Assembly: GCA_003521845.1 (NCBI GenBank)
Contig: DPHB01000026.1
Coordinates: forward strand, 196,136 to 240,841
Direction of reading: 5' to 3'
From: Oceanospirillaceae bacterium
GTDB taxonomy: Bacteria > Pseudomonadota > Gammaproteobacteria > Pseudomonadales > Balneatricaceae
DNA length: 44,706 nt
The notes under the pieces were generated by a model. The model was not told the DNA's origin. It did not search any database and saw only the letters and a list, made by a program, of their open reading frames with translations. The position numbers were made by a program, and so were the translations under genes. Below are positions 1 through 8,369 of the stretch, piece after piece (position 1 is the first letter of the stretch; each line of letters opens with the position of its first letter).

Positions 1-1441
1 TAGGAATGTGGGCATCTTGGCCACTGTTAATTAACCCTAGCTCACTGCACAAGGCGGCAATGGCGGGCGTTTCTTCGCCAGCCGACTGCTCATCCTCTTG
101 ATTACTTACTACCATATCGAATTGACTGCGCACAAAGGTTCGGTGCGCATCAATTTGTGCCAACAGTTGAGGCCAGCTTGCAAAACCCATGGCGTAAGCC
201 AAGCGCGCCTGCTCCTTGCTATCGGTAGGTAGTTCCTGCGTTTGTTTATCTTGCATGCCTTGAATAGCGTGTTCGGCATCACGTAAAAACCAATACGCGG
301 CCTTCAGCTGAACAATTTCTTGGTCTTGCCAGCCGGCCACGTCAGGTAATAAATCTAACACCTGCATAAGGCTGGGTGTTTGTAGACGCAGGTCTCGGCC
401 ACCACGCACCAACTGAAAGGCCTGGCCAATAAACTCCACTTCGCGAATCCCGCCACTACCCAGTTTAATATTATTGTGTAAACCGCGACGCCTTACCTCG
501 CTGGCAATCATTTGCTTGAGACCACGCAAAGATTCAATGGCACTATAATCGAGATATCGGCGGTACACAAAAGGCCGTAAGGTGTGCAACAACTCCGCTC
601 CGGCCCGCTGATCCCCTGCCACTACTCGCGCCTTAATAAACGCATAACGCTCCCATTCACGACCCTGCTCTTGATAGTAACGCTCCATAGCATTGAAGTT
701 GAGCGCCAAACCGCCACTCGCACCATAGGGACGTAAGCGCATATCCACACGAAATACAAAGCCGTCGGCGGTCTGTTGATCCAATGCCTGAATGAGGCGC
801 TGACCTAAGCGGATAAAAAACTGTTGATTATCAATACTCTTACGCGCACCCTGCGTTTCTCCCGCGGCCGGAAAAGCAAATATAAGATCTATATCTGATG
901 ACAAATTAAGCTCACCACCGCCCTGCTTACCCATGCCCAAAACAACCATTCTCTGGGCTTGACCCTGCATGTCCTGAGGCTCTCCCCAGCGCCCAATCGA
1001 ATCGACATAAAGCCATTTTAGCGCTTCATCGATACAAGTATCGGCCATGTTGCTTACTTCCCGCGTCAATTCTGCAGAAGTACACAAACGCAAAGTATTT
1101 CGCCAAATCAAGCGTAGCTGGTGACGTTGTCGAAAACCCCGTAAGGCTTTACCCAACTGCAGTTCATCTTTGATGTCCGCAACAGCCTTGGCTAACTCAG
1201 CCTGCATGCTAACCTTGTCATAGGACTGGTTAAACCATTCGGGATCTAATAATTTAGGCGCCACCAACCAATTCTGTAAGCACCAAGGGCTAGCCAGTAT
1301 CACCCGCCTAATTTGGTCTTCGCTAGCCAACCAACTCTGTAGCTGGTCTGAGTCAAGGGTTGCGGCGGCGGCTTGCAACTGCAGCCACTGCTGGGCTTGC
1401 TCATCCACAAATAATTCAGGTGTAGGTACCTGGGTATCCAT
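1..1441 (-). CDS. glnE: Glutamine synthetase adenylyltransferase/deadenylase, 3' end missing
   Basis: GlnE adenylylates and deadenylylates glutamine synthetase in response to PII and glutamine, in the cytosol. My translation of the minus strand from ATG at 1441 stays open for 480 codons to the window edge, so only the N-terminal half is present (family members are about 950 residues). It begins MDTQVPTPELFVDEQ. It carries the nucleotidyltransferase signature GMGKQGGGELNLSSDIDLIF and, further on, GSGGIREVEF, both typical of the N-terminal adenylyl-removing domain. The usual GMGKLGG reads GMGKQGG here, a mild substitution. The gene is divergent from the histidine kinase at 1664 with 222 bases between them. 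Identification is firm; the C-terminal adenylyltransferase domain cannot be judged. Confidence 0.95.
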   Translation of the reverse strand, partial: MDTQVPTPELFVDEQAQQWLQLQAAAATLDSDQLQSWLASEDQIRRVILASPWCLQNWLVAPKLLDPEWFNQSYDKVSMQAELAKAVADIKDELQLGKALRGFRQRHQLRLIWRNTLRLCTSAELTREVSNMADTCIDEALKWLYVDSIGRWGEPQDMQGQAQRMVVLGMGKQGGGELNLSSDIDLIFAFPAAGETQGARKSIDNQQFFIRLGQRLIQALDQQTADGFVFRVDMRLRPYGASGGLALNFNAMERYYQEQGREWERYAFIKARVVAGDQRAGAELLHTLRPFVYRRYLDYSAIESLRGLKQMIASEVRRRGLHNNIKLGSGGIREVEFIGQAFQLVRGGRDLRLQTPSLMQVLDLLPDVAGWQDQEIVQLKAAYWFLRDAEHAIQGMQDKQTQELPTDSKEQARLAYAMGFASWPQLLAQIDAHRTFVRSQFDMVVSNQEDEQSAGEETPAIAALCSELGLINSGQDAHIP

Positions 1442-1550
1442 ATTCTATATTTCCCTAAAATTGCCCCCCACTAAACGCACCAGCGAGAGGCTTAGACCTA
1501 AATAACACGCTAACATAAGGGGACTATAGCTATTATTTATACATAAAGCA

Positions 1551-1580
1551 TAGACCCTAAAGGAATTTTTCCCCTATAAT
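1551..1580 (+). promoter_or_regulatory. Probable sigma-70 promoter for the histidine kinase gene
   Basis: A perfect TATAAT lies at 1575-1580, with TAGACC at 1551-1556 (four of six matches to TTGACA) and an 18-base spacer. It sits in the 222-base gap between divergent glnE and the kinase gene and would give a leader of roughly 75 bases. Nothing else is recognised in this gap. Confidence 0.5.
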
Positions 1581-1663
1581 CAAATGCATTGAAGCACAAA
1601 TTCATTACCAGCTGACCTGCAACCAGTGTCAGGACAGCACTAATACCAAAAGAGTTTATTACA

Positions 1664-2938
1664 GTGGCTCAGCCAAATAACACAGAAATCATTGATGCTT
1701 TAAAAGCAGAACTGAAAGATGCCAACGACATTGCCCTTACGGCACTGCGTTCTAATGGTGAACTTGGTGTTGTTATTAACTTCTTGGAAAACAGTTTTTC
1801 TTGCGAAGACCACGTTGCCGTGGGCCAACAAGTATTTAAGGCAATGCGCGCCTTTGGTTTAAAATCATCTATCCAGCTACGCGTTGAATCGGGCGCCATT
1901 AATATTGCCGATGAAGAATTTGAAGGCCAAGAGCAAGAGTTTAAATTCCTTTCACGCCTACGCAGCAAGGGCCGTTTGTTTGATTTTGGCGAGCACACCA
2001 TGGTCAACTACGACCACATCAGCCTGCTTATCCGCAACATGCCAGTGGACCGGCCAGACAAACATGGCCGCATCAAAGATAACGTAGCCGTGCTATTAAA
2101 CGGCGCCGAAGCACGTATTAAGTCCATTGAAGGTGCCAATCAAGCGGACCGCGTTAAGTCCGAATTTTTGGCCAACATGTCCCACGAATTACGTACACCT
2201 ATGCATGCTATCTTGAGCTTTTCTAACATGGGTAGCTCACGCTTAGACAAGGTAGACCGCCCTAAACTGGGCCATTACTTTGAACGTATTCGCATTGGTG
2301 GCAACCGCTTATTGTTGTTATTGAATGATCTACTTGACCTATCCAAACTAGAATCGGGCAAGATGGAATTCATCATGGAAAAGGGTGATCTGTCCAGCGT
2401 TATCCAACGTGCCATTCAAGAAGTTGAAACCCTATGCTGGGATAAAGAGCTAAAAATAGTTGTACAGCCATCGGCCGAACCAACTAGCAGCTACTTTGAC
2501 GAAGAAAAGATGTTGCAAGTTATTATCAACCTGCTCTCTAACGCTATTAAGTTTACCCCTAATGGCAAGCAGATCACTTTATTCTTTGACAACAGCCTAA
2601 GTGCTAAACCTAAGGGCCAGCACTTGTCTACAGAGCTTATGACCTTAGTGGTTGATGACCAGGGTTTGGGCATCCCACCTGGTGAAGAAGCGGCAATTTT
2701 TGATAAATTTATCCAAAGCAGCAAGACCAAAACTGGCGCTGGCGGTACTGGTTTGGGCTTGTCGATTGTGCAAGAAATCATTCACGCCCACAATGGTTAC
2801 ATTATCGCTACGGGCAACCCTGATGGCGGCGCTCGTTTCCGCGTTAGCTTGCCACTTATCGAACGTGCCGAACCTACTTCGGATGCGGACAATGATGAAG
2901 CTAGCACCAAAGATGCAGAAGACGCCGAACTATTCTAG
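1664..2938 (+). CDS. Orphan soluble sensor histidine kinase
   Basis: A 424-residue histidine kinase without any membrane segment. Residues 1-160 form an N-terminal region I do not recognise. The HisKA domain follows with H174 in SEFLANMSHELRTP, then HATPase_c with N-box LLSNAIKFTPNG (N293), G1 DDQGLGIP (331-338), the F-box-like FDKF, and G2 GTGLGLS (361-367). The tail after about residue 400 is acidic. The start is GTG at 1664, with AAGAG about nine bases upstream; no better in-frame start was found. No response regulator is adjacent: glnE lies upstream on the other strand, and a terminator and argA lie downstream. It is therefore an orphan whose signal and partner are unknown. Kinase assignment is sure; its role is not. 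Confidence 0.9.
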   Translation: MAQPNNTEIIDALKAELKDANDIALTALRSNGELGVVINFLENSFSCEDHVAVGQQVFKAMRAFGLKSSIQLRVESGAINIADEEFEGQEQEFKFLSRLRSKGRLFDFGEHTMVNYDHISLLIRNMPVDRPDKHGRIKDNVAVLLNGAEARIKSIEGANQADRVKSEFLANMSHELRTPMHAILSFSNMGSSRLDKVDRPKLGHYFERIRIGGNRLLLLLNDLLDLSKLESGKMEFIMEKGDLSSVIQRAIQEVETLCWDKELKIVVQPSAEPTSSYFDEEKMLQVIINLLSNAIKFTPNGKQITLFFDNSLSAKPKGQHLSTELMTLVVDDQGLGIPPGEEAAIFDKFIQSSKTKTGAGGTGLGLSIVQEIIHAHNGYIIATGNPDGGARFRVSLPLIERAEPTSDADNDEASTKDAEDAELF

Positions 2939-2966
2939 GCGATCTTATTAAACACAACCTTTACCA

Positions 2967-3000
2967 AGCCCTGCAATCCCCGTGATTACAGGGCTTTTTT
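2967..3000 (+). terminator. Rho-independent terminator after the histidine kinase
   Basis: The arms AGCCCTGCAATC and GATTACAGGGCT enclose a five-base loop with one C-A mismatch, followed by TTTTTT at 2995-3000. A second small hairpin, GGGTTT/AAACCC (3001-3014), follows directly. The structure ends the kinase transcript 29 bases after its stop codon and implies that argA has its own promoter or depends on read-through. Confidence 0.85.
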
Positions 3001-3070
3001 GGGTTTCAAAACCCACCTTTTAGAGTTAGAATCTCAACTAACTAAGATTTTGCTAAGCAAAGGATTCACC

Positions 3071-4399
3071 GTGACTCAAACCAGCCAGGATTACGTGAAC
3101 TGGTTTCGCCATTCTGCGCCCTATATCAATGCGCATCGTGGCCGTACGTTTGTAGTTTACGTGTGTGGTGAAGCCATTGACCATGACAACTTCAATCACC
3201 TGATCCACGACCTTAATCTGCTGAGCAGCCTAGGTGTAAAGCTAGTTTTGGTACACGGTAGCCGCCCACAAATCGACAATCACCAAGCATCGGCAGGGCT
3301 AGTTACACAATTTGAACAAGGCCTGCGCATTACCACACCGGAACAGATGCCGGTCATCGCCTCGGTAGTGGGCCAGCAAAGCAGCAAGTTAGAAGCACGT
3401 TTTTCTATGGGTCTTGCCAACTCGCCCATGCAGGGTTCACGCATTCGTACGGTACGCGGCAATTTTATTACTGCGCGCCCTATTGGCATCAAAAATGGTG
3501 TCGATTACGCTCACACCGGTGAAGTCAGGCGTGTTGACGCCAAGGCCATCGAAGCGCAACTGAACCTTGGCAACCTAGTATTGCTTTCTTGCCTTGGCTA
3601 TTCACCTACCGGTGAAGTATTTAACCTAGCCGCCGAACAAATAGCCGGCAAGGTAGCCGCCAGCCTTAAAGCTGACAAGCTAATTGTATTTGGTGCCGAC
3701 AATGGCATCACTAATTCCAAGGGTGAGCGTGTTACAGAGCTACTAGCCAAAGCCGCCAACCGTTTAGTACAGCAGCACCAAAGCCAAGCTGATGACTGGA
3801 GCGACCTTTCCGTACACTTAGAAGTACTCAGCAAGGCTTGCGAAGCCGGCGTTAAACGTGGCCACCTATTAAGCTATCAGATCAATGGTGCACTGTTGAG
3901 CGAGCTATTTAGCCGCGACGGCTCGGGCACTATGCTCATCAAAGAAAGCTACGAACAAACTCGTACCGCCACCATTGATGATGTTGGCGGCATATTAGAA
4001 TTGATTCGCCCGCTGGAACAAGATGGCGTACTGGTACGTCGTTCTCGTGAGCTGCTGGAAGCCGAGATCCACTACTTCAGTGTAATCGAAATGGACGGTG
4101 CCATTATTGGCTGCGCAGCCCTATACCCGTTTGCCGAAGATCGCCAAGCCGAACTTGCTTGCGTGGCTATTAACCCCTCCTACCGAGGTGGTGACCGTGG
4201 GTTACTTTTGCTGCAACACATAGAACAGCAAGCTCAGCGTTTAGGATTGGATGAATTATTTGTCCTCACCACCGCTACCGCGCACTGGTTCTTAGAAAGC
4301 GGCTTCGCCCCAGCTTCGCTGGACCAATTGCCTGAATCTAGGCAGCAGCTTTACAACTACCAGCGTAACTCCAAAGTATTTAGCAAAGCTCTGCGTTAA
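3071..4399 (+). CDS. argA: N-acetylglutamate synthase (amino-acid N-acetyltransferase)
   Basis: ArgA acetylates glutamate with acetyl-CoA, the first step of arginine synthesis. The protein has an N-terminal amino-acid-kinase-like domain (about residues 20-290, starting FVVYVCGEAIDHDNF and including LVLVHGSRPQID) and a C-terminal GNAT domain (about 300-442, with ELACVAINPSYRGGDRG as acetyl-CoA loop). I chose GTG at 3071, with AAGGA six bases upstream, giving 442 residues against 443 in E. coli. The reading frame stays open upstream to a TTG at 2999, but that lies inside the terminator U-run and should not be used. ilvD follows after 39 bases, so the two may be co-transcribed. The arginine feedback site is expected in the kinase-like domain but was not tested. 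Confidence 0.95.
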   Translation: MTQTSQDYVNWFRHSAPYINAHRGRTFVVYVCGEAIDHDNFNHLIHDLNLLSSLGVKLVLVHGSRPQIDNHQASAGLVTQFEQGLRITTPEQMPVIASVVGQQSSKLEARFSMGLANSPMQGSRIRTVRGNFITARPIGIKNGVDYAHTGEVRRVDAKAIEAQLNLGNLVLLSCLGYSPTGEVFNLAAEQIAGKVAASLKADKLIVFGADNGITNSKGERVTELLAKAANRLVQQHQSQADDWSDLSVHLEVLSKACEAGVKRGHLLSYQINGALLSELFSRDGSGTMLIKESYEQTRTATIDDVGGILELIRPLEQDGVLVRRSRELLEAEIHYFSVIEMDGAIIGCAALYPFAEDRQAELACVAINPSYRGGDRGLLLLQHIEQQAQRLGLDELFVLTTATAHWFLESGFAPASLDQLPESRQQLYNYQRNSKVFSKALR

Positions 4400-4438
4400 A
4401 CCAGAGCCTTTAACAACCCTTTAAAGAAGATTAGAAAC

Positions 4439-6283
4439 ATGCCTGTATATCGTTCCAAAACCTCCACCGCTGGCCGCAACATGGCCGGCGCCCGTTCCTT
4501 GTGGCGCGCCACGGGCATGACAGACGAAGATTTTAAAAAGCCTATTATTGCCGTCTGCAACTCGTTTACCCAGTTTGTACCGGGTCATGTGCACCTTAAA
4601 GACATGGGGCAGTTAGTAGCCCGTGAAATCGAAAAAGCCGGTGGCGTTGCCAAAGAATTCAACACCATTGCTGTGGACGATGGCATCGCCATGGGCCACG
4701 ATGGCATGCTTTACTCCCTGCCATCACGTGACATCATCGCAGACTCTGTTGAATACATGGTAAACGCTCACTGCGCCGACGCCATGGTATGCATCTCCAA
4801 CTGTGACAAGATCACCCCGGGAATGCTGATGGCCGCCATGCGCCTAAACATCCCCGTGGTGTTTGTTTCTGGCGGCCCAATGGAAGCCGGTAAAACGCGC
4901 CTTGGTGACACCAAACTAGACTTGGTAGATGCCATGGTTATCGCCGCTGATCCCAACGCCGACGACGAAAAGGTAGACGAATACGAACGCTCTGCCTGTC
5001 CTACCTGTGGTTCCTGTTCGGGCATGTTTACCGCCAACTCCATGAACTGCCTAACGGAAGCCCTGGGCTTGTCCTTGCCAGGCAACGGCAGCCTACTCGC
5101 TACCCACGCCGACCGTGAACAGCTATTCCTTAACGCTGGCCGCATCATTGTTGACATCACCAAGCGTTATTACGAACAGGACGAAGAAGCCTTGTTGCCA
5201 CGCAACATCGCCAACTTCAAGGCCTTTGAAAATGCCATGAGCCTAGATATTGCCATGGGCGGCTCTACCAACACTATTTTGCACCTACTGGCGGCGGCAC
5301 AAGAAGGCGAAATTGACTTTGATATGACCCATATCGACGCCCTATCTCGTAAGGTACCGCAGTTATGCAAAGTGGCGCCTAATACGCCTCTATACCATAT
5401 GGAAGACGTACACCGAGCTGGTGGCGTGTTCAGTATTTTGGCTGAGTTAGCGCGCGCAGGCTTGCTGCACACAGACCTTCCCACCGTGCACAGTGCCTCG
5501 GTAGCCGATGCCTTGGCTAAGTGGGACATAGTGGTAAGCGATGACAAAGACGTAGAAACCTTCTTTAAAGCGGGCCCAGCAGGCATTCCAACACAAACCG
5601 CCTTTAGCCAAGCGACACGCTGGCCAACGGTAGATAACGACCGCGAAGGCGGTTGTATTCGCAACCTAGAACACGCCTATTCAACCGAAGGCGGCCTAGC
5701 CGTACTTAAAGGTAATTTGGCGCAAGACGGCTGTGTGGTAAAAACCTCAGGCGTAGACGAAAGTATCTGGGTATTTGAAGGCCCGGCACACATTTGCGAA
5801 AGCCAAGACGAAGCCGTAGCTCACATCTTGGGTGATCAGGTGAAATCGGGTGACGTAGTGGTTATTCGTTACGAAGGCCCAAGTGGCGGTCCCGGCATGC
5901 AAGAAATGCTTTATCCTACCAGCTACCTAAAGTCCAAAGGCCTTGGCAAAGAATGCGCCCTACTCACTGACGGCCGTTTCTCTGGCGGCACCTCTGGCCT
6001 ATCCATTGGTCACGTTTCACCAGAAGCCGCTGGTGGCGGCACTATTGGCCTAGTTGAAGAAGGCGATATGATTCGCATCGACATCCCCAACCGCAGCATC
6101 GACGTACTAGTATCTGACGCAGAACTAGCCACCCGTCGCGCTGCCATGGACGCCAAAGGCAAAGGTGGTTGGCAGCCAAAGGAAGAACGCCCACGCAAAG
6201 TATCCAACGCCCTAAAAGCCTACGGCAAGATGGCAACCGCCGCCGACAAGGGCGCGGTACGTGATATTTCTAAGCTAGACTAG
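4439..6283 (+). CDS. ilvD: Dihydroxy-acid dehydratase
   Basis: IlvD dehydrates 2,3-dihydroxy acids to 2-keto acids in isoleucine and valine synthesis, using an Fe-S cluster. The protein has 614 residues, full length for the family. Visible signatures are the N-terminal SKTSTAGRNMAGARSLWRAT, the cysteine motif CISNCDKITPGM, the second cysteine motif CPTCGSCSGMFTANSMNC, and GGRFSGG-type TDGRFSGGTSGLSIGHVSPE near the C-terminus. These provide the expected cluster cysteines. ATG at 4439 is preceded by an AAGAAG-type ribosome site. It follows argA by 39 bases, and a palindromic element separates it from the convergent Mrp operon. ilvA in this window (31865-33388) acts in the same pathway but is unlinked. 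Confidence 0.97.
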   Translation: MPVYRSKTSTAGRNMAGARSLWRATGMTDEDFKKPIIAVCNSFTQFVPGHVHLKDMGQLVAREIEKAGGVAKEFNTIAVDDGIAMGHDGMLYSLPSRDIIADSVEYMVNAHCADAMVCISNCDKITPGMLMAAMRLNIPVVFVSGGPMEAGKTRLGDTKLDLVDAMVIAADPNADDEKVDEYERSACPTCGSCSGMFTANSMNCLTEALGLSLPGNGSLLATHADREQLFLNAGRIIVDITKRYYEQDEEALLPRNIANFKAFENAMSLDIAMGGSTNTILHLLAAAQEGEIDFDMTHIDALSRKVPQLCKVAPNTPLYHMEDVHRAGGVFSILAELARAGLLHTDLPTVHSASVADALAKWDIVVSDDKDVETFFKAGPAGIPTQTAFSQATRWPTVDNDREGGCIRNLEHAYSTEGGLAVLKGNLAQDGCVVKTSGVDESIWVFEGPAHICESQDEAVAHILGDQVKSGDVVVIRYEGPSGGPGMQEMLYPTSYLKSKGLGKECALLTDGRFSGGTSGLSIGHVSPEAAGGGTIGLVEEGDMIRIDIPNRSIDVLVSDAELATRRAAMDAKGKGGWQPKEERPRKVSNALKAYGKMATAADKGAVRDISKLD

Positions 6284-6291
6284 GCTTTAGG

Positions 6292-6328
6292 ATAAATGGG
6301 GTCAGACCTCAGGTCTGACCCCATTTAT
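6292..6328. repeat. 37-bp palindrome with GGGGTCAGA core (REP-like)
   Basis: ATAAATGGGGTCAGACCT (6292-6309) and its exact reverse complement (6311-6328) flank a single C. It lies between the convergent ends of ilvD and the Mrp operon. The sequence type, an A/T-rich edge with TGGGGTCAGA, resembles palindromes scattered in gammaproteobacterial genomes that are often attributed to REP-associated transposases; that assignment is inference. The same GGGGTCAGA string recurs at 29523-29531. As RNA it would fold into a very strong stem on either strand and could protect both 3' ends. Confidence 0.85.
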
Positions 6329-6394
6329 GCGATATAAACAGAAAACGGATAAACAATAGCTGGATAAATTTCCAGAACTAGCCATCTCTTCGCT

Positions 6395-8119
6395 CTAAAT
6401 ATAATAGAGTATCAAGATACCGGCTAACAACAAAGCAACCCACATCACCATGGTTTCAATAGGCCACAAATTAGCCACATAGCCTTTGGGCTGATCGATT
6501 TCTCGATCATAACCACTGTTAATCAGCTTTCTTACCGCTGCTCTTATGGTGTGTCCTAGATTACTCACGGCGTTTAATATGGTTAAATAAATAGGCACCA
6601 CAAAACCCGGGGCCAATTTACGATAGACCCAATCCGTATCCAGATTAGTGGACGGCAATTCTGGTGGGTACAAATTTTTGCGGTTCAACCAGACAAAAGC
6701 CAAAGCAGAGAAGAACAACAGTTGTAACTGTGTCAGCACGTGAGTGATGTCATAGGGGTGGTAGTCTACTTCCCAGGGTAATAGTGCATAAACCGTATAG
6801 GCCGGAAAAGAACCAATGACAATACACAGGGTCGCGGCAATGGCCATGGCCGCCAACATATTCTTCGGCGGTTCTGTGGTACGGATACCAGAGTCATGGG
6901 CAAAGAAAGCAAAATAAGGGATCTTGATACCAGCATGGTGGAATACACCTGCAGCAGCAAATAGCAGTAGTAACCAAACCACGTCATAACCTTCGGCGAC
7001 GGCGGCACTCATAATCATCGATTTGGAGACAAAACCACTGAATAATGGGAAGGCCGAAATAGAGGCCGCCCCAACAATACAGAGGATCGCAGTTTTTGGC
7101 ATACTCTTGTATAAACCACCCAATTCCGAGCCGTTGATACGCCCTGTCATATGCAGTACCGCCCCCATGCTCATCAATAGCAGGCCTTTAAAGATAACGT
7201 CATTAAAGGCATGTGCTACGGCGCCATTGAGGGCTAGTGAGGTACCAATACCCACGCCCACGACCATAAATCCAACCTGGTTAATCATGCTGTAAGCTAA
7301 TACCCGGCGCAGATCATTTTCAATAACGGCGTAAAAGATAGGAAAACATGCCATGGTAACGCCGATCCACACCAACAATTCCGTGCCAGGAAAGCCGCGA
7401 GCAAGGGCATAAACAGCCACCTTGGTAGTAAAGGAGGCAAGAAAAATAGTGCCCGTTGGCGTGGCTTCGGGATAACCATCTGTCAACCAGTTATGCAGAA
7501 ATGGGAAAGCACATTTGATACCAAAGGCCAGGAATATTAACCAAGCGCCGATGCTCAGTAGGCCTTCATGCTCCAAGCCAATTTCAGTAAAACGGGCGCT
7601 ACCTGTTTGCTGAATAAAGATAAGGGCGCCAGCAAGTAACAATAAACCCGACAGCACCTTCATGACGATATAACGCATGCCGGCGCCATAGGCCCGCTCG
7701 GTGCGCCTTGCCCAAATTAAGAATACGGAGGTTAGGGCTAACAGCTCCCAAAACACAAACAAGGTGAGCAGATCGCCGGCAAACACCGCACCCACGGCAC
7801 TAGCGGCATAACTTAAACCAGCAAAGTGTTGCAAGGTATCTTTCAGGTGCAGGGCATAAACAATGGCGATAAAGGCCGCCAGATGGAACAGATAACCAAA
7901 CATGATACTCAGTTTATCAACCCGCACAGGCTCCAATTGATAGCCCATAAACTCCATAGTCCAGTAAAGACCTGGTTCCAAACCTGCCAGCTGCAAAGCA
8001 CCCCAAATTGGCGTCAACAACATGATGGCACTACGCAGGTGGCCGCGTAGCACAACAGCGGCAAAGGCACCAATTAATAGCGGTAAAAAAGGCGGTAAAA
8101 GTGGCAAGCTACTTATCAT
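6395..8119 (-). CDS. Mrp/NuoL-type proton antiporter subunit (third D-like subunit)
   Basis: A 574-residue polytopic membrane protein of the proton-conducting antiporter family (NuoL/NuoM/MrpA/MrpD). Family landmarks are the acidic residue in the TM5 segment LTLFVFWELLALTSVF, the lysine in GIKCAFPFLHNWL, and SFTTKVAVYALARGFPG. The C-terminal 120 residues form an extension after the main helix bundle, with a polar stretch (about 490-550) and a last membrane helix, making it longer than MrpD (about 500) but far shorter than MrpA (about 800). It is the last gene of the operon and overlaps the preceding 84-residue gene by 11 bases. It probably forms a proton or sodium channel module of the Mrp complex. 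Naming it mrpD or a shortened mrpA would be a guess. Confidence 0.88.
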   Translation of the reverse strand: MISSLPLLPPFLPLLIGAFAAVVLRGHLRSAIMLLTPIWGALQLAGLEPGLYWTMEFMGYQLEPVRVDKLSIMFGYLFHLAAFIAIVYALHLKDTLQHFAGLSYAASAVGAVFAGDLLTLFVFWELLALTSVFLIWARRTERAYGAGMRYIVMKVLSGLLLLAGALIFIQQTGSARFTEIGLEHEGLLSIGAWLIFLAFGIKCAFPFLHNWLTDGYPEATPTGTIFLASFTTKVAVYALARGFPGTELLVWIGVTMACFPIFYAVIENDLRRVLAYSMINQVGFMVVGVGIGTSLALNGAVAHAFNDVIFKGLLLMSMGAVLHMTGRINGSELGGLYKSMPKTAILCIVGAASISAFPLFSGFVSKSMIMSAAVAEGYDVVWLLLLFAAAGVFHHAGIKIPYFAFFAHDSGIRTTEPPKNMLAAMAIAATLCIVIGSFPAYTVYALLPWEVDYHPYDITHVLTQLQLLFFSALAFVWLNRKNLYPPELPSTNLDTDWVYRKLAPGFVVPIYLTILNAVSNLGHTIRAAVRKLINSGYDREIDQPKGYVANLWPIETMVMWVALLLAGILILYYI

Positions 8120-8363
8120 AGTAGTCTTCCTCTTTCATCAGCACTTTACGCATGGCCTTGGCGACCACAACAAGGGCGACACAACCAACGAAGCCATAAA
8201 TGGCATAAAACGCCGGAATGTTTTCCCAACTATGATAGACGTGCCTATGCACAACAAAGTCCACCACTACTAAGACCACGCAAAGGGCATAGAAAACCTT
8301 GAGCATCTTGCCAATATTTTCCGGTTTATCGAAGAAGTCCTGCTGTTCTTGTTCATTATTCAT
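8109..8363 (-). CDS. Small two-helix membrane protein of the Mrp operon
   Basis: An 84-residue protein with a polar N-terminus (MNNEQEQQDFFDKPENIGK), one hydrophobic helix (about 22-40), a short loop containing HRHVYHSWENIP, a second helix (about 51-70), and a charged C-terminus ending EEDYYDK. I do not recognise a named family. It sits between two antiporter-like genes, seven bases after the upstream gene and overlapping the downstream gene by 11 bases, so it is translated with the complex. A small accessory or assembly subunit of the Mrp complex is a reasonable inference. The histidine-rich loop is notable. Confidence 0.75.
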   Translation of the reverse strand: MNNEQEQQDFFDKPENIGKMLKVFYALCVVLVVVDFVVHRHVYHSWENIPAFYAIYGFVGCVALVVVAKAMRKVLMKEEDYYDK

Positions 8364-8369
8364 GTCAGA

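Noticed and set aside
1500..1560. Possible ArgR box before the kinase-argA region
   Set aside because: A/T-rich, but no match to the TGAAT-W4-ATTCA palindrome could be made.
2999..3070. N-terminal extension of argA starting at TTG 2999
   Set aside because: The extension lies in the terminator U-run and the next hairpin; GTG 3071 has a good ribosome site and gives the family length.
5170..5664. 164-codon minus-strand frame inside ilvD
   Set aside because: Antisense to conserved ilvD sequence with no start signal or domain.
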